DNA of 64,000 nt from CBDDEH01 sp965226865 (GTDB lineage Bacteria > Chloroflexota > Dehalococcoidia > Lucifugimonadales > JAGWBF01): positions 744,001-808,000 of the forward strand of contig CBDDEH010000003.1 in assembly GCA_965226865.1 (NCBI GenBank). Direction: 5' to 3'. A model generated the notes under the pieces. That model was not told the origin of the DNA and did not search any database. It was given only the letters and a program-made list of their open reading frames with translations. The translations under genes and the position numbers were made by a program. Below are positions 44,331 through 53,921 of the stretch, piece after piece (positions within the stretch are counted from its first letter, which is position 1; each line of letters starts with the position of its first letter).

Positions 44331-45257
44331 TTATACTGGCGAGGCTTCGGCCCACTTGTGGGGTAGGTCCATCAGCTTTGGAAACCCCAACTCGTCGCAC
44401 AATACCTGGAAGTCTTGCCGTGGCACTCCGTTCCAGGATAGCTGGGCCAAGGTCTCTTCTAATGGGACGTCGGTACGTAATGTGGCAAGCTTCTTGTAGA
44501 GCATGGCGTCATCAAGGCGCTCGGCCAGGTTGGCCGCCATGGCCTCGGCTCCCCGAGGTAAAGCGTCCCAGTCCGAGGCTCTGGATGGTATCTGCTCTAT
44601 GTGGTCGTATCGTTGGAGTACCTGGGCAGTAGACTTCGAGCCCCACCTGGGTATGCCGGGGATGCCATCGGCGTTGTCCCCGACCAGGGCTAGATAGTCT
44701 GGAATGGATTCGGGAAGCACCCCAAACTTTTCCACTACCCCGGACTCATCCAAAAGGATATCCCTTCTTCTGTCCAGACATACGACGCGGTTGCCCCTCA
44801 CCATTTGGGTTAGGTCTTTGTCAGGCGAGCAAATCACTACCTGGGCCACGCCATCTGCATCCCACCATTTGTCAGCGCCGGTGGCGATGGCGTCGTCGGC
44901 CTCGAACTCCGTCATTGGCCACACCACGATACCCAGGGACTGGGCCGCTCTTTCCGCCAAATCGAACTGGCTCAACAGGTCTTCGGCCACTCCCTCCCCA
45001 GATTTGTATCCGGCGAAGAGATCGTTTCTGAAGGACCGGATGGTGTGATCGAAAGCGCATGCCACGTGGGTTACATCATCGCGCCGCAGCAGCACCAACA
45101 GGGTCTGAATGAGGCCACGCACGGCGCCGATCGGTCTGCCGTCGGGCGTAAGTAGAGGGGGCATAGCAAAATAGGCCCTGAAGAGTTCGTACGTGCCATC
45201 TACCAGGTGCACTTTCAACTTGGCATCTTCAACGTTTTCGTCCCACACTGAGAACAT
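44331..45257 (-). CDS. 5'-3' exonuclease (PolI-type flap nuclease domain)
   Basis: 308 aa, the size of a stand-alone 5'-3' exonuclease. LKVHLVDGTYELFRAYFAMP holds the first metal-binding Asp. AVRGLIQTLLVLLRRDDVTH, CAFDHTIRSFRNDLFAGYKS, MTEFEADDAIATGADKW and VICSPDKDLTQMV carry the remaining acidic cluster. The helix-hairpin-helix is LALVGDNADGIPGIPRWGSK. It removes RNA primers or 5' flaps. No polymerase domain is attached. It lies head to tail with the flavin oxidoreductase, 15 bp downstream. Confidence 0.9.
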   Translation of the reverse strand: MFSVWDENVEDAKLKVHLVDGTYELFRAYFAMPPLLTPDGRPIGAVRGLIQTLLVLLRRDDVTHVACAFDHTIRSFRNDLFAGYKSGEGVAEDLLSQFDLAERAAQSLGIVVWPMTEFEADDAIATGADKWWDADGVAQVVICSPDKDLTQMVRGNRVVCLDRRRDILLDESGVVEKFGVLPESIPDYLALVGDNADGIPGIPRWGSKSTAQVLQRYDHIEQIPSRASDWDALPRGAEAMAANLAERLDDAMLYKKLATLRTDVPLEETLAQLSWNGVPRQDFQVLCDELGFPKLMDLPHKWAEASPV

Positions 45258-45272
45258 CCCCTCGGAGTCTCC

Positions 45273-47267
45273 TCATATGGCTCTAGCTGCCATGTGGCCT
45301 TCTCTTATTGCATCCATGGCTTTACGAGGCGCAATGCAGTCCCCGACAGCCACCACCTCCTTGATGTCACCTCGGGCTGAGAGCGCCTCATAGAGTTCTT
45401 TTTCAGGCAGATTTCCTGTAGAAGCCACTATTAGATCGACCCCGTCAATAGCCTCATCATGCTCATCATAGACGTCGACCAGTTCGACAGTATTCCCATC
45501 GACTTTTTTGATTGACCGTTCGGGATGAACATTGACTCCTTTCTCCCGAAGGCGTCGCGCCAATGGCACCTGACTAACCATGTGGAGGTCGCGACCCACG
45601 GTGCCGGCGCCCGTCACGACGTGCACGTCGGCTCCTCGATCGGCCAAGAACTCGGCCGTCCCTCCTGCTTTAAAAGTCCCGTCTTCATCCAGGAGCACGA
45701 CCCTCTGCCCGGCTTCTATTGCCACTCGGCCTTCCAGCACATCGAATACAGTTACAATTCGAGGGCCACCAGAGCTAGCTCCAGGGATGTCCGGCACATC
45801 GGGTACCGATCCTGTAGCCACGACGACGGCGTCCACGGCATCGGGTAATCTACCCGGTGCTATTTCAGAGTTCAGCTTTACCTCGACCCCCAGCTTTTCT
45901 ACCTGTCTTCCTAGCCATGCGACCCCATTGCCAAACTCCTGCCGGTTGGGCGCCTTGATCAGCGTATTAACCTGCCCTCCCAGACTGCCGCTCTTTTCGT
46001 AAAGGACGACTCGGTGACCTCGCAGGGCCGCGACCCTTGCAGCTTCCATTCCAGCGGGCCCACGACCGATCACCAGAACTCTCTTTGCTTCTTTGGCCGG
46101 GGTTATCGGACCCAGCTCCAGCTCCCTACCCGTCTCGGCATTCACCAGGCAACCGATCGGTTTACCCAACAGCAGGGCTCGGCCGCAGCAGCCTTGATTA
46201 CAACCTATGCATGGGCGAATATCATCGGGCCGCCCCTCCATAAGCTTTCGCCCGATCTCAGGGTCGGCCAGATGGGCGCGGGTCATGCAGACCATATCGG
46301 CCTTGCCGGTAGCAAGGATGTCCTCAGCCATCGCAGGATCAACTATGCGGCAAACGGTAAACACGGGGATTCCTTTCGTCGCTTTCTTGATCCCCTCGGC
46401 CAGGTGCACGAACGCGCCCTGGGGCCAGCTCATATCGGCCACCTGCTGGGCCAGGCTATAGGCCGCGTATTCCACGCTGTGGGAGATATTTAGATAGTCC
46501 AGGTCCCCCGACTCCTCCAGCAAACGGGCAATCTGGGTCGTTTGGTCCAGGGTTAGCCCTCCAGGCACGAGCTCGTCGGCGCTTAGACGAATTCCCACCA
46601 CCATGTCTCTACCCACACCCTGCCTGACCGAATGTGCCACCTCGAGGGCGAAGCGAGTGCGGTTGCCTAAGCTGCCGCCGTATTCGTCGGTGCGATGGTT
46701 GGTAAGAGGGGACAAGAACTGGGAGACGAGAAAGCCGTGGGCCCCGTGAATCTCAACGCCATCGACCCCGGCTCGCTTCATGTTGAGTGCCGATCGGGCC
46801 CACCCACGGGTCAACTCCTGAATCTCATCCACCGTCATCTCATGAGGGATCTCGTTGGAACCGGTGGGATTGGCCCACGGCAAAGCGATGCCGGAAGGCG
46901 CCCAGAGGGCGGAAAGGGTGTCCAGGCTATTGGCGTTGCGTCCGGGGTGAAAGAGCTGAACGAATATCCTGGCGCCATGTTCATGCACGGCGTCAGCGAC
47001 CTTTTTGAAGTAGGGAATGCTTACTTCGTTCCAGGACTCCAGCGAGGCAGGACCGCCACGGGCATCGGGGTGGACCCTCGTGCCTTCCATGATGATCAGG
47101 CCAATTCCACCTTTTGCTCGGGCCGCATGATAGGCGACGTGGCGCTCTGACGGATGATGGTCAGCGCCAAGGGCCGTCCCATGGGCAGAGCTTACCAGCC
47201 GGTTGCGAACCTCAAGGTTACCGATACGCTTCGGTGACAGCAGATTGGGAAATTGGGCTTCCATCAT
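45273..47267 (-). CDS. NADH:flavin oxidoreductase / 2,4-dienoyl-CoA reductase-like
   Basis: 664 aa, the full length of FadH-type enzymes. The N-terminal old-yellow-enzyme TIM barrel includes VRNRLVSSAHGTALGADHHP, IFVQLFHPGRNANSL and GVDGVEIHGAHGFLVSQFLS. The 4Fe-4S cluster is CIGCNQGCCGRALLLGKPIG with a later Cys in GCLVNAETG. The C-terminal FAD/NAD domains are RVLVIGRGPAGMEAARVAAL and DAVVVATGSVPDVPDIPGAS. It transfers electrons from NAD(P)H to unsaturated acyl or cyclic substrates. It leads a catabolic block with the MFS transporter 24 bp upstream and SDRs beyond. Confidence 0.9.
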   Translation of the reverse strand: MMEAQFPNLLSPKRIGNLEVRNRLVSSAHGTALGADHHPSERHVAYHAARAKGGIGLIIMEGTRVHPDARGGPASLESWNEVSIPYFKKVADAVHEHGARIFVQLFHPGRNANSLDTLSALWAPSGIALPWANPTGSNEIPHEMTVDEIQELTRGWARSALNMKRAGVDGVEIHGAHGFLVSQFLSPLTNHRTDEYGGSLGNRTRFALEVAHSVRQGVGRDMVVGIRLSADELVPGGLTLDQTTQIARLLEESGDLDYLNISHSVEYAAYSLAQQVADMSWPQGAFVHLAEGIKKATKGIPVFTVCRIVDPAMAEDILATGKADMVCMTRAHLADPEIGRKLMEGRPDDIRPCIGCNQGCCGRALLLGKPIGCLVNAETGRELELGPITPAKEAKRVLVIGRGPAGMEAARVAALRGHRVVLYEKSGSLGGQVNTLIKAPNRQEFGNGVAWLGRQVEKLGVEVKLNSEIAPGRLPDAVDAVVVATGSVPDVPDIPGASSGGPRIVTVFDVLEGRVAIEAGQRVVLLDEDGTFKAGGTAEFLADRGADVHVVTGAGTVGRDLHMVSQVPLARRLREKGVNVHPERSIKKVDGNTVELVDVYDEHDEAIDGVDLIVASTGNLPEKELYEALSARGDIKEVVAVGDCIAPRKAMDAIREGHMAARAI

Positions 47268-47291
47268 CGGATCTCCATCCTCGACCTACAC

Positions 47292-48485
47292 TTAGTCTGC
47301 GGCCGTAGCCGTAGCTCTCGACCTAACCAGTTGCCTCCCTGTCTCCGGCAGAGCTAGTCCCGCCACGACTACGACCAAGCTGAACAGCGCCCAGATTGTA
47401 AAACCCGGAATATAAGTATCGAATGCATCGGTCAATGCGCCGATCGCTAGCGGGGATGAGAAGCTAAATACTCCGGTGATGGCATTCATCATACCTAGCA
47501 TCAATGCTACCCGGGCTGGAGACGTTCCCGGCAGTTCCATCGGCATGGTTAAAACGGAGGGAAGGTACATATAGAAACCAAGACCTATTCCGACAACGGA
47601 TATATAAAGCAGAAACCCATCGCCGGGGAGGAAGGAACCGAATCCGAACAGACACGTCGCCAGGCCACCTATCACCAAGAAAGGTCGCCTCATTCCAAAC
47701 ATCACAGGAATCGAACTCCCTATCAGGACACCAAAAATACCGGCGAAAGGCAGCAAGCCTATTATGAATCCCGCCTTCGTCAGCGACATACCCAGTTCCT
47801 GATGGTAGTAGGTCGGCAGCCATGACGTAAAGCCAACATAGAATGCGGTGGGGCCGATCAGAGCCAGTACCAATAATAAAGTGTTCTTCTCGAACAGGAC
47901 TCGCCTCATCCCTCCCAAAGACAGTCTCGTCTCGAACTTCTCCACATCACCGGTGGCCTTTCCGAAGAAGATCCACAGCACAGCTCCGATAAGCAGGACG
48001 CCGCCCTCAAGCCCCAGCGCTCTCTGCCAATCCAGAGCCTCCGCTAAAGGTGCTGTGGCAAACAGGGAGAGTGTAACGCCCAACGTGAACGTGACCAGCA
48101 TAGCACCGTACATCACCGCCAACTCCCGTGGCCGGAACCACTGCATAACCAGAGGACCGACGGCAGTAATCAATATCGCGGTGCCTAAACCAAGAGCCAC
48201 ACGCAACCCGAGCATCGCTCCGAAACTGTCGGCCAGCGGAGCTAAAACAGCGACCCCACACATAAGCCACCCCAGGCCGAACACTTTTTTAAGCCCGAAC
48301 CTGACGGCCAGATAGCTGCCAGGAAGACTAAAAACCGCCTGGGCAATAATGACGAGCCCCAGTAGGAATCCGGCCTCACCGCGACTTATTCCGAAGTCAT
48401 CGATGATCGGTGTCAAAACCAACGAGGGTGAAAACAGGTTCAAGGCAGTGGAGAACTGGAAGAGTAGGAGTAACCCCCCTATCAC
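47292..48485 (-). CDS. MFS transporter
   Basis: 397 aa with about twelve membrane helices. The MFS signature between helices 2 and 3 is LAVRFGLKKVFGLGWLMCGV. The GTG start at 48485 leaves a complete first helix (GGLLLLFQFSTALNLFSPSL). The substrate cannot be predicted from sequence; the neighbouring oxidoreductases and hydrolases suggest uptake of an organic acid or aromatic compound. It is probably co-transcribed with the flavin oxidoreductase 24 bp downstream. Confidence 0.85.
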   Translation of the reverse strand: MIGGLLLLFQFSTALNLFSPSLVLTPIIDDFGISRGEAGFLLGLVIIAQAVFSLPGSYLAVRFGLKKVFGLGWLMCGVAVLAPLADSFGAMLGLRVALGLGTAILITAVGPLVMQWFRPRELAVMYGAMLVTFTLGVTLSLFATAPLAEALDWQRALGLEGGVLLIGAVLWIFFGKATGDVEKFETRLSLGGMRRVLFEKNTLLLVLALIGPTAFYVGFTSWLPTYYHQELGMSLTKAGFIIGLLPFAGIFGVLIGSSIPVMFGMRRPFLVIGGLATCLFGFGSFLPGDGFLLYISVVGIGLGFYMYLPSVLTMPMELPGTSPARVALMLGMMNAITGVFSFSSPLAIGALTDAFDTYIPGFTIWALFSLVVVVAGLALPETGRQLVRSRATATAAD

Positions 48486-48608
48486 AAACCTGTAACGCGT
48501 GTCTCGAGGATCTACTTGAGGTCCCTTAAACTGGCCATGGTCTGTGCCGTTGGGTCTGTATTAGGCTGCAAAGTCTAAAAATTCGCGAAAAATCAACATG
48601 AGGCCCGG

Positions 48609-49421
48609 TTAACGTTGTGAACCATAAATATAATAGGGTGTCGGCTCTGCCGCAACGGCTGAGCGCACATGGATCACTTCTCCGGAAATGTGACTTCCCT
48701 CGTCCGACGCCAAGAAGACGCACAGGTTTCCGATGTCTTCCGGGCGGACGAGTCTTCCTAGTGACTGCCGCGAGTCGATTTCATCCACGTCTTCCACACC
48801 GGTCATCGCTTTGATCTGGTTGCGAACATTGGGCGTGTCGGTGAATCCTGGGGCGATGGCGTTGACCCTGATACCGTTATAACGCTCTTCTTTGGCGAGA
48901 CTTTTGGCTAATGCCTCCATTCCCCCCTTTGCCGCGTTGTATCCAGGCGAGTTGGGAGGACAAAAATCTGACTTCCGTGAAGAAATGAACTGAATGTCCC
49001 CACGAGTGTTTTTGCGCAAATAAGGCAGCGAAGTGTGAGCACAGTTATAAGCGCCCAAAAGATGGTTGTTGATTACGTCGAAGAACTCTTTCGGGGTTGT
49101 GTCGGCTAACGGCTTGTCCCCACCACTTATACCAGCGTTGCTTACGACGATATCCAGCTTTCCAAAGTGACCGACGGCCTGATCGATCATACTTTTCACC
49201 TGCTGGTAGTCACCTACGTCAGCCTTTATGGCCAACGCTTTTCGACCTGAAATCTCGATGTCTTTGACCGCCTGATAGGCTTGCTCCTCCGAGCGAAGGT
49301 AGTTGACAACCACCGCAGCTCCTTCTCGCGCCATACACCTGGCGATGCCGGCACCTATCCCGCGGGATGCCCCGGTAACAACAACCACCTTTCCCTCAAG
49401 GCGCATTTCTACCTCCGTCAT
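48609..49421 (-). CDS. SDR-family oxidoreductase
   Basis: 270 aa from the ATG at 49421; an alternative ATG lies 15 nt downstream. Classical SDR: VVVVTGASRGIGAGIARCMA (cofactor), IVVSNAGISGG (NNAG variant), FISSRKSDF with catalytic Ser, and YNAAKGGMEALAKSLAKEER (Tyr-x3-Lys). The end, VIHVRSAVAAEPTPYYIYGS, departs from the usual DGG finish. It faces the alpha/beta hydrolase across a divergent promoter region of about 145 bp. Confidence 0.88.
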   Translation of the reverse strand: MTEVEMRLEGKVVVVTGASRGIGAGIARCMAREGAAVVVNYLRSEEQAYQAVKDIEISGRKALAIKADVGDYQQVKSMIDQAVGHFGKLDIVVSNAGISGGDKPLADTTPKEFFDVINNHLLGAYNCAHTSLPYLRKNTRGDIQFISSRKSDFCPPNSPGYNAAKGGMEALAKSLAKEERYNGIRVNAIAPGFTDTPNVRNQIKAMTGVEDVDEIDSRQSLGRLVRPEDIGNLCVFLASDEGSHISGEVIHVRSAVAAEPTPYYIYGSQR

Positions 49422-49567
49422 GTTCGCGGGACGACAGCCTATTATATCCGAAGACTGGGGCCATTGGATCGCCTGCCAGCGTGTTAAGATAAGGCCGCGT
49501 TCCGCATGGATTATCAAGATTTGCTATCGAAGTTAGCATAACGGGAATGTATAGGAGGACGTAGGAC

Positions 49568-50476
49568 ATGGAACGAAGTGTCAGCTTCTACAGCGACGGC
49601 TTGAAGATAGGCTGCAGGCTATTCGAGCCGGACAACGCCAAAGACACGTCCTGCGCGGGCGTAGTTATGTGCCCCACGATGACCGGGCGCAAAGAATATT
49701 TCTGGTATCCAGACATCGCCCGCAGGCTGGTGGACTTGGGATGCGTCGTGTTGACCTGGGACTTCCGAGGCATCGGGGAGAGTGAGGGCGAGTACGGGCG
49801 CCTGTACCCAATGGAACAGGCCGACGATATACGCAACGCCTTGACCTACCTGGAGATTCACCCCAAGGTCGACCCGGAACGCCTGGGCCTCTACGGTGCC
49901 AGCTTCGGCGGCGGAATGGTGCCTTATGTCGCAGGGATAGACGAGCGGGTAAAGTGTGCCGTCAGCGTCGTGGGTTGGGGGGACGGGTACCGGTGGATAA
50001 GGAGCGTCCGGCGGCACAACGAATGGCTTGACCTCCTGGACCGCATTGCCAAGGACAGGAAGAATCGAGTGCTGACCGGCAAATCAGAGATGATGGAGAT
50101 CGGGGAGATATTAAACATGCACGTGGCCCCGAAAGAAGCTATAGATTACATAAATAAAGTGCACAGCAAGGTCCCAGGTATGGAGACCTATACTCTGGCG
50201 CCTTGGTCGGTAGCCACGGCTGAAAAGCTAATGGAGTTCAAGCCAGTGGACGTGGTGGACCGCATCTCGCCCCGGGCGATCCTTTACATGGTGACGGAAT
50301 ACGACATTCTATGTCCGGCAGACGACGTGATCGATATGTACAAGCGCACGAAGGCGCCAACAAAGCTGCACGTTTTTCCTGGAATCCCGCACCACGCCGT
50401 TTACGAGGAGCCCTGGGTGAGCCAGGCTAGAGAAATGACCCTCGATTGGTTTAAGCAATACCTTAATCTGGACTAA
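49568..50476 (+). CDS. Alpha/beta hydrolase (acyl-peptidase / dienelactone-like)
   Basis: 302 aa. The nucleophile elbow is LGLYGASFGGGMVPYVAG (Ser in GASFGG), the acid lies in MVTEYDILCPADDVIDM, and the His in FPGIPHHAVYEEP. The oxyanion region is VVMCPTMTGRKEYFWYPDIA. ATAGGAGGACG precedes the ATG. It belongs to the X-Pro dipeptidyl-peptidase/dienelactone hydrolase-like group; the ester or lactone substrate is unknown. It points toward the broken amidohydrolase. Confidence 0.88.
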   Translation: MERSVSFYSDGLKIGCRLFEPDNAKDTSCAGVVMCPTMTGRKEYFWYPDIARRLVDLGCVVLTWDFRGIGESEGEYGRLYPMEQADDIRNALTYLEIHPKVDPERLGLYGASFGGGMVPYVAGIDERVKCAVSVVGWGDGYRWIRSVRRHNEWLDLLDRIAKDRKNRVLTGKSEMMEIGEILNMHVAPKEAIDYINKVHSKVPGMETYTLAPWSVATAEKLMEFKPVDVVDRISPRAILYMVTEYDILCPADDVIDMYKRTKAPTKLHVFPGIPHHAVYEEPWVSQAREMTLDWFKQYLNLD

Positions 50477-51054
50477 CTGCACCTAGGCTAACGATCTAGT
50501 TCAGTCGGTAAACCCGAGCGGCGTTGCCGCCGGCAATCTTGGCCTTCTCCTCTTCCGTACAATCCGCCAAAATGTCCTCCAATATCTTGCCGCTTCTGGG
50601 AAAGGTGGATTCCGTATGAGGATAGTCCGAGCCCCACTGCAAATTGTCCACTCCGATCACGTCCCGGGACCTTATTCCAAAGGCATCTTCCTGGAAGCCA
50701 ACGAAAACGTTGTTGTGGAAATGCTCACTGGGGAGCAGATCGCCGGTGTACCGGTCCAAATAGCCCTTGGTGTATAAGTCACGAGCTCTCTGGGTCAGAG
50801 CGTAGTCCAGCCGGTCTAGGAAATGTGGTATCCAGGAGAGCTCGTGCTCCACGGACCCGATATAGAGATTGGGAAAACGCCGCTGAAGATAATTTGCGCC
50901 AGAGAGTTTCTCACCCAATGGTCCAGATTGCAGGCAAAGTGGGGCCGGACGTCGTCTATGTTAACGAAGGTCTGATTGGGACCCGGACGGTTAGTCGCGG
51001 AATGAAGAGAGATCGGGATTTGTAATGACCTGCCCCCAATAGTTGTACCGCAAA

Positions 51055-51915
51055 TCATGAGACACTGATAGCGCTTGGAGCAGAGGAGGTGAGGATGGCC
51101 TCTGGAGCAGGAGGGCGATAGCCCAGGGCGCTGTGGGGGCGTTGGTGGTTGTACTCGTGGCGCCACTGCTCGGTGAGGACCTGCACCTCCCAGAGGGTAT
51201 CGAAGAGCTCCCGGTCCAAGAGTTCGTCCCTAAGCTTGCCGTTGAAGCTCTCAACATACCCATTCTCCCAAGGGCTACCCGGTGTGATGAAGAGGGTTGT
51301 GACTCCCACCCCTTGGAGCCACAACCGCACCGCCCTGGCGGTGAACTCCGGCCCGTTGTCCGAGCGGAGGTGCTCCGGCACGCCACGCTGGACCATGAGG
51401 TCCCCCAGGCATTCAATGACATGGGGTGAGCGTAACGAGCGACCCACATGGATGGCCAGACACTCCCTGGTATACTCATCCACCACTGTCAGGAGACGAA
51501 CGGGTTTGCCGTCACTGGTACGAAGGGCCACAAAGTCGTATGCCCAGACGTGGTTCCGTCGTTGTGGCCTCAGCCGCACGCAGGAGCCGTCAGTAAGCCA
51601 GAGTCGGCCCCGTTTGGGCTGTTTGGCTGGTACCTTGAGTCCTTCCCGTCGCCAGATCCGCTCCACCCGCTTGTGGTTCACTCTCCATCCCTCCCATTGC
51701 AGCATGGCAGTCACCCGCCGGTACCCATACCGTCCGTACCGACTGGCCAGCCGAACCACTGCCATCGTCAGGGCCTCCTCATCATCGGCCACTGTTGCAG
51801 TGTACCTCTGTGTTGACTGGGGTTGCTCAAGCGCCCGGCAAGCGCGCCGCTCAGAGATGCCATACCGTTCCCGTGCCAACTCCACGCATCTCCGCCGGCG
51901 GGCCGGGCTCAGAAG
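51055..51915 (-). CDS. IS3-family transposase OrfB, copy B
   Basis: Same protein as at 10695 apart from one arginine-to-glutamine change (ALEQPQSTQRY instead of ALEQPRSTQRY). DDE motifs VWAYDFVALRTS, LRSDNGPEFTARAV and NGYVESFNGKLRDELLDRE are all intact. Expression through OrfA is compromised because OrfA is frameshifted in this copy. Confidence 0.85.
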   Translation of the reverse strand, partial: LLSPARRRRCVELARERYGISERRACRALEQPQSTQRYTATVADDEEALTMAVVRLASRYGRYGYRRVTAMLQWEGWRVNHKRVERIWRREGLKVPAKQPKRGRLWLTDGSCVRLRPQRRNHVWAYDFVALRTSDGKPVRLLTVVDEYTRECLAIHVGRSLRSPHVIECLGDLMVQRGVPEHLRSDNGPEFTARAVRLWLQGVGVTTLFITPGSPWENGYVESFNGKLRDELLDRELFDTLWEVQVLTEQWRHEYNHQRPHSALGYRPPAPEAILTSSAPSAISVS

Positions 51916-52186
51916 TTTCCCCGTGCTGCCTCCTTCAGAATCTGGTTGTCCAACGTCAGGTCCGCTACCGCACGCCTGAGTCGTCCGTTCTCCGCTTCCA
52001 TCTCCCGCAACCGCCTCGCCTGGTCTATTCTCAGCCCCCATACTGCTGCCGCCACCGGTAAAACGTATGGTCTGATACCCCGATACCCCTGCATGCCTGG
52101 GCCACCGTCTCCCCTTGCGCCAGGGCCACCTCCGCTTCCCGCAGCTTCCCTATGATCTCTTCTACACTGCGCTTTTTACTCGCCAT
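51909..52186 (-). pseudogene. IS3-family OrfA, copy B, frameshifted
   Basis: It matches the OrfA of copy A, but the C-run at 52035-52039 has five instead of six Cs. This moves GLRIDQARRLREMEAENGRL out of frame with the N-terminal HTH. Copy B may therefore depend on copy A for transposition, unless the missing base is a sequence error. Confidence 0.8.
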
Positions 52187-53036
52187 TGACTACCCCCTCT
52201 CACCAGCTCCACTTTACGAGTTTATAACTGGACCAGTTTTTGGGGGGCAGGTCAGTAAGTCTTGGGCGGTCGCCCAGAAGGTATCGTATTCCGGCAAGTC
52301 GTAAGCTCGCTCCTGGGGCGGATATACGGTGGTCATCGCTCCAACGAAACCCAAGCTGGCACAACGCTCCAGTTCTTTGACGGCTGAGGGCAGATCGTCC
52401 GTGTTGATCATTCCTATACCCTTTAACCTATCAGGATAGGCGCTGCAGAACTCGGCAAGCCAGTCGTTATACACCGTAAATATGGCCGTTAACAGCTCGC
52501 CGTCGGGCACCGAATGCATGACGAGGCCAACGCCGGGGTAAAGGATACTCATGTCGATCCCGTCGATGTCCATGTCTTTGACGTGTTCGTTGGGATCGTA
52601 TCCCCCGGGCCTGATATGGTCCCGTGTTGTGGTGTGAGTCAGACGGCTTGGGTCCTCGAATCTAAGTCCTACGTTGTGCCCACCTGGGGCCATTCCAACC
52701 ACCTTGCGTCCATCACATATCCACCAGTCATTACCATCCTCGAGTCTTACTATTCTGGGAGCCCTATCACGAAAACGAGAATCTATTCTTGTGGTCCAAA
52801 GTTCCGGCAGCTCTTGTACGTGGCTGTCCGCGGAGATAATCCTGTAGGTACCCATGACGTGCCTCCGAGTGTCTGGTTGGTCCGGCGTGAAACTGAGAAT
52901 TTCTACGCACCACGGCAATGGTATTGTGACTACAAACCGGTGTCAAGGTAATGAATCGTCTACCCGTTGAGAGAGGTCTGGCGGTAGCGTACAATGGGGC
53001 ACCGCAGAATCTCTAGACGATAAGTGGAGGTGCAGC

Positions 53037-53861
53037 TTGGCTCTAAAAGAATTTTCGCTGGAGGGCCGGGTCGCCCTGGTTACCGGCTCTGCAAGGGGAA
53101 TCGGCCGTGGCATCGCCCAGACTCTGGCGGACGCGGGAGCGGACGTGGCCTGCGTGGACACGAGAAAAGAACAGCTTGAAGAGACAGCCCAGAGCATAAC
53201 CTCGATGGGACGGCGAGCCTTTGCCATCACTGCGGACGTTACCCAACAGGAACAGGTTGAGAGCGCCGCAAATCAATCCATTGAGTCTATGGGGCATGTG
53301 GACATACTCGTCAACAACGCCGGAGTTGTAGTGCGTAATCCCGTGGCGGCCCTGCCTCCGGAGGACGCTGAAAAGGTCCAGCAATCTCGGGGCGCCTTTT
53401 TCAACAACACCGCGATGAGCCTTGAGGACTGGCATAGCGTATTGGACGTTAGTCTGACCGGGGCGTTTCTCTTTTGTCGCGCCCTGGGGCCCCACTTCAT
53501 GGAGCGGAGGAAGGGCAAGGTCATCAACACAAGCTCCACCGCGGCCATAAGGGGAATCCCTTTCATTACCAGCTACTCTGCGGCTAAGGCGGGCGTAGCT
53601 CTGTTTACCAAAGCGCTGGCGAAAGAGTGGGCATCCTTTAACATCCAGGTCAACGCCATCGGGCCCCACGAAATACCCACGGACATGAACGCCCACAGCC
53701 GGAGAGATGAAGAGGCAACCGAACGCACCCTTCAAGCCATTCCCGTAGGACACTTTGGCTCCGTTCGAGAGGTAGGGTTGCTGGTTGTCTATTTGGCTTC
53801 GGACGCGTCGAATTATATGACCGGCCAGTGCGTGTTTCTGGACGGCGGTTTTTTGGCGTAA
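53037..53861 (+). CDS. SDR-family oxidoreductase (FabG-like)
   Basis: 274 aa from a TTG start preceded by TGGAGGTGCAGC. Classical SDR motifs: ALVTGSARGIGRGIAQTLAD (cofactor), ILVNNAGVVV (NNAG), INTSSTAAIRGIPFITSYSA with the catalytic Ser, and YSAAKAGVALFTKALAKEWA (Tyr-x3-Lys). It ends YMTGQCVFLDGGFLA. An insert of about 25 residues after NPVAALPPEDAEKVQ is unusual for the family. It is divergent from the amidohydrolase gene and may belong to the same catabolic block. Confidence 0.9.
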   Translation: MALKEFSLEGRVALVTGSARGIGRGIAQTLADAGADVACVDTRKEQLEETAQSITSMGRRAFAITADVTQQEQVESAANQSIESMGHVDILVNNAGVVVRNPVAALPPEDAEKVQQSRGAFFNNTAMSLEDWHSVLDVSLTGAFLFCRALGPHFMERRKGKVINTSSTAAIRGIPFITSYSAAKAGVALFTKALAKEWASFNIQVNAIGPHEIPTDMNAHSRRDEEATERTLQAIPVGHFGSVREVGLLVVYLASDASNYMTGQCVFLDGGFLA

Positions 53862-53921
53862 AGTACTCCAAAGACGACGGGGACAGTAGGAGCCGCTTGC
53901 ATTGGGACTCCAAGACGCGGG

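Larger units (their letters stand above)
51026..52254 (-). mobile_element. IS3-family (IS407-like) element, copy B, complete
   Basis: 1229 bp with inverted termini TGACCTGCCCCCAATAG and TGACCTGCCCCCCAAAAAC. A direct GTAA lies outside both ends (51022-51025 and 52255-52258), a 4-bp target duplication as expected for the IS407 group. It is nearly identical to copy A at 10666. Confidence 0.93.
50496..52855 (-). pseudogene. Amidohydrolase interrupted by IS3-family copy B
   Basis: The N-terminal part (52855 down to 52255) reads MGTYRIISADSHVQELPELW, with the metal-binding D-x-H, then DIDGIDMSILYPGVGLVMHS and NDWLAEFCSAYPDRLKGIGM, to FWATAQDLL. The insertion follows. The C-terminal part (51025 to 50496) has VNIDDVRPHFACNLDHW and, after a one-base shift near 50880, RFPNLYIGSVEHELSWIPHF and DNLQWGSDYPHTESTFPRSG (metal/His site). 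This is an amidohydrolase-2 family decarboxylase or hydrolase. The 4-bp duplication shows the insertion is simple; the frameshift is a separate lesion or error. Confidence 0.85.
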
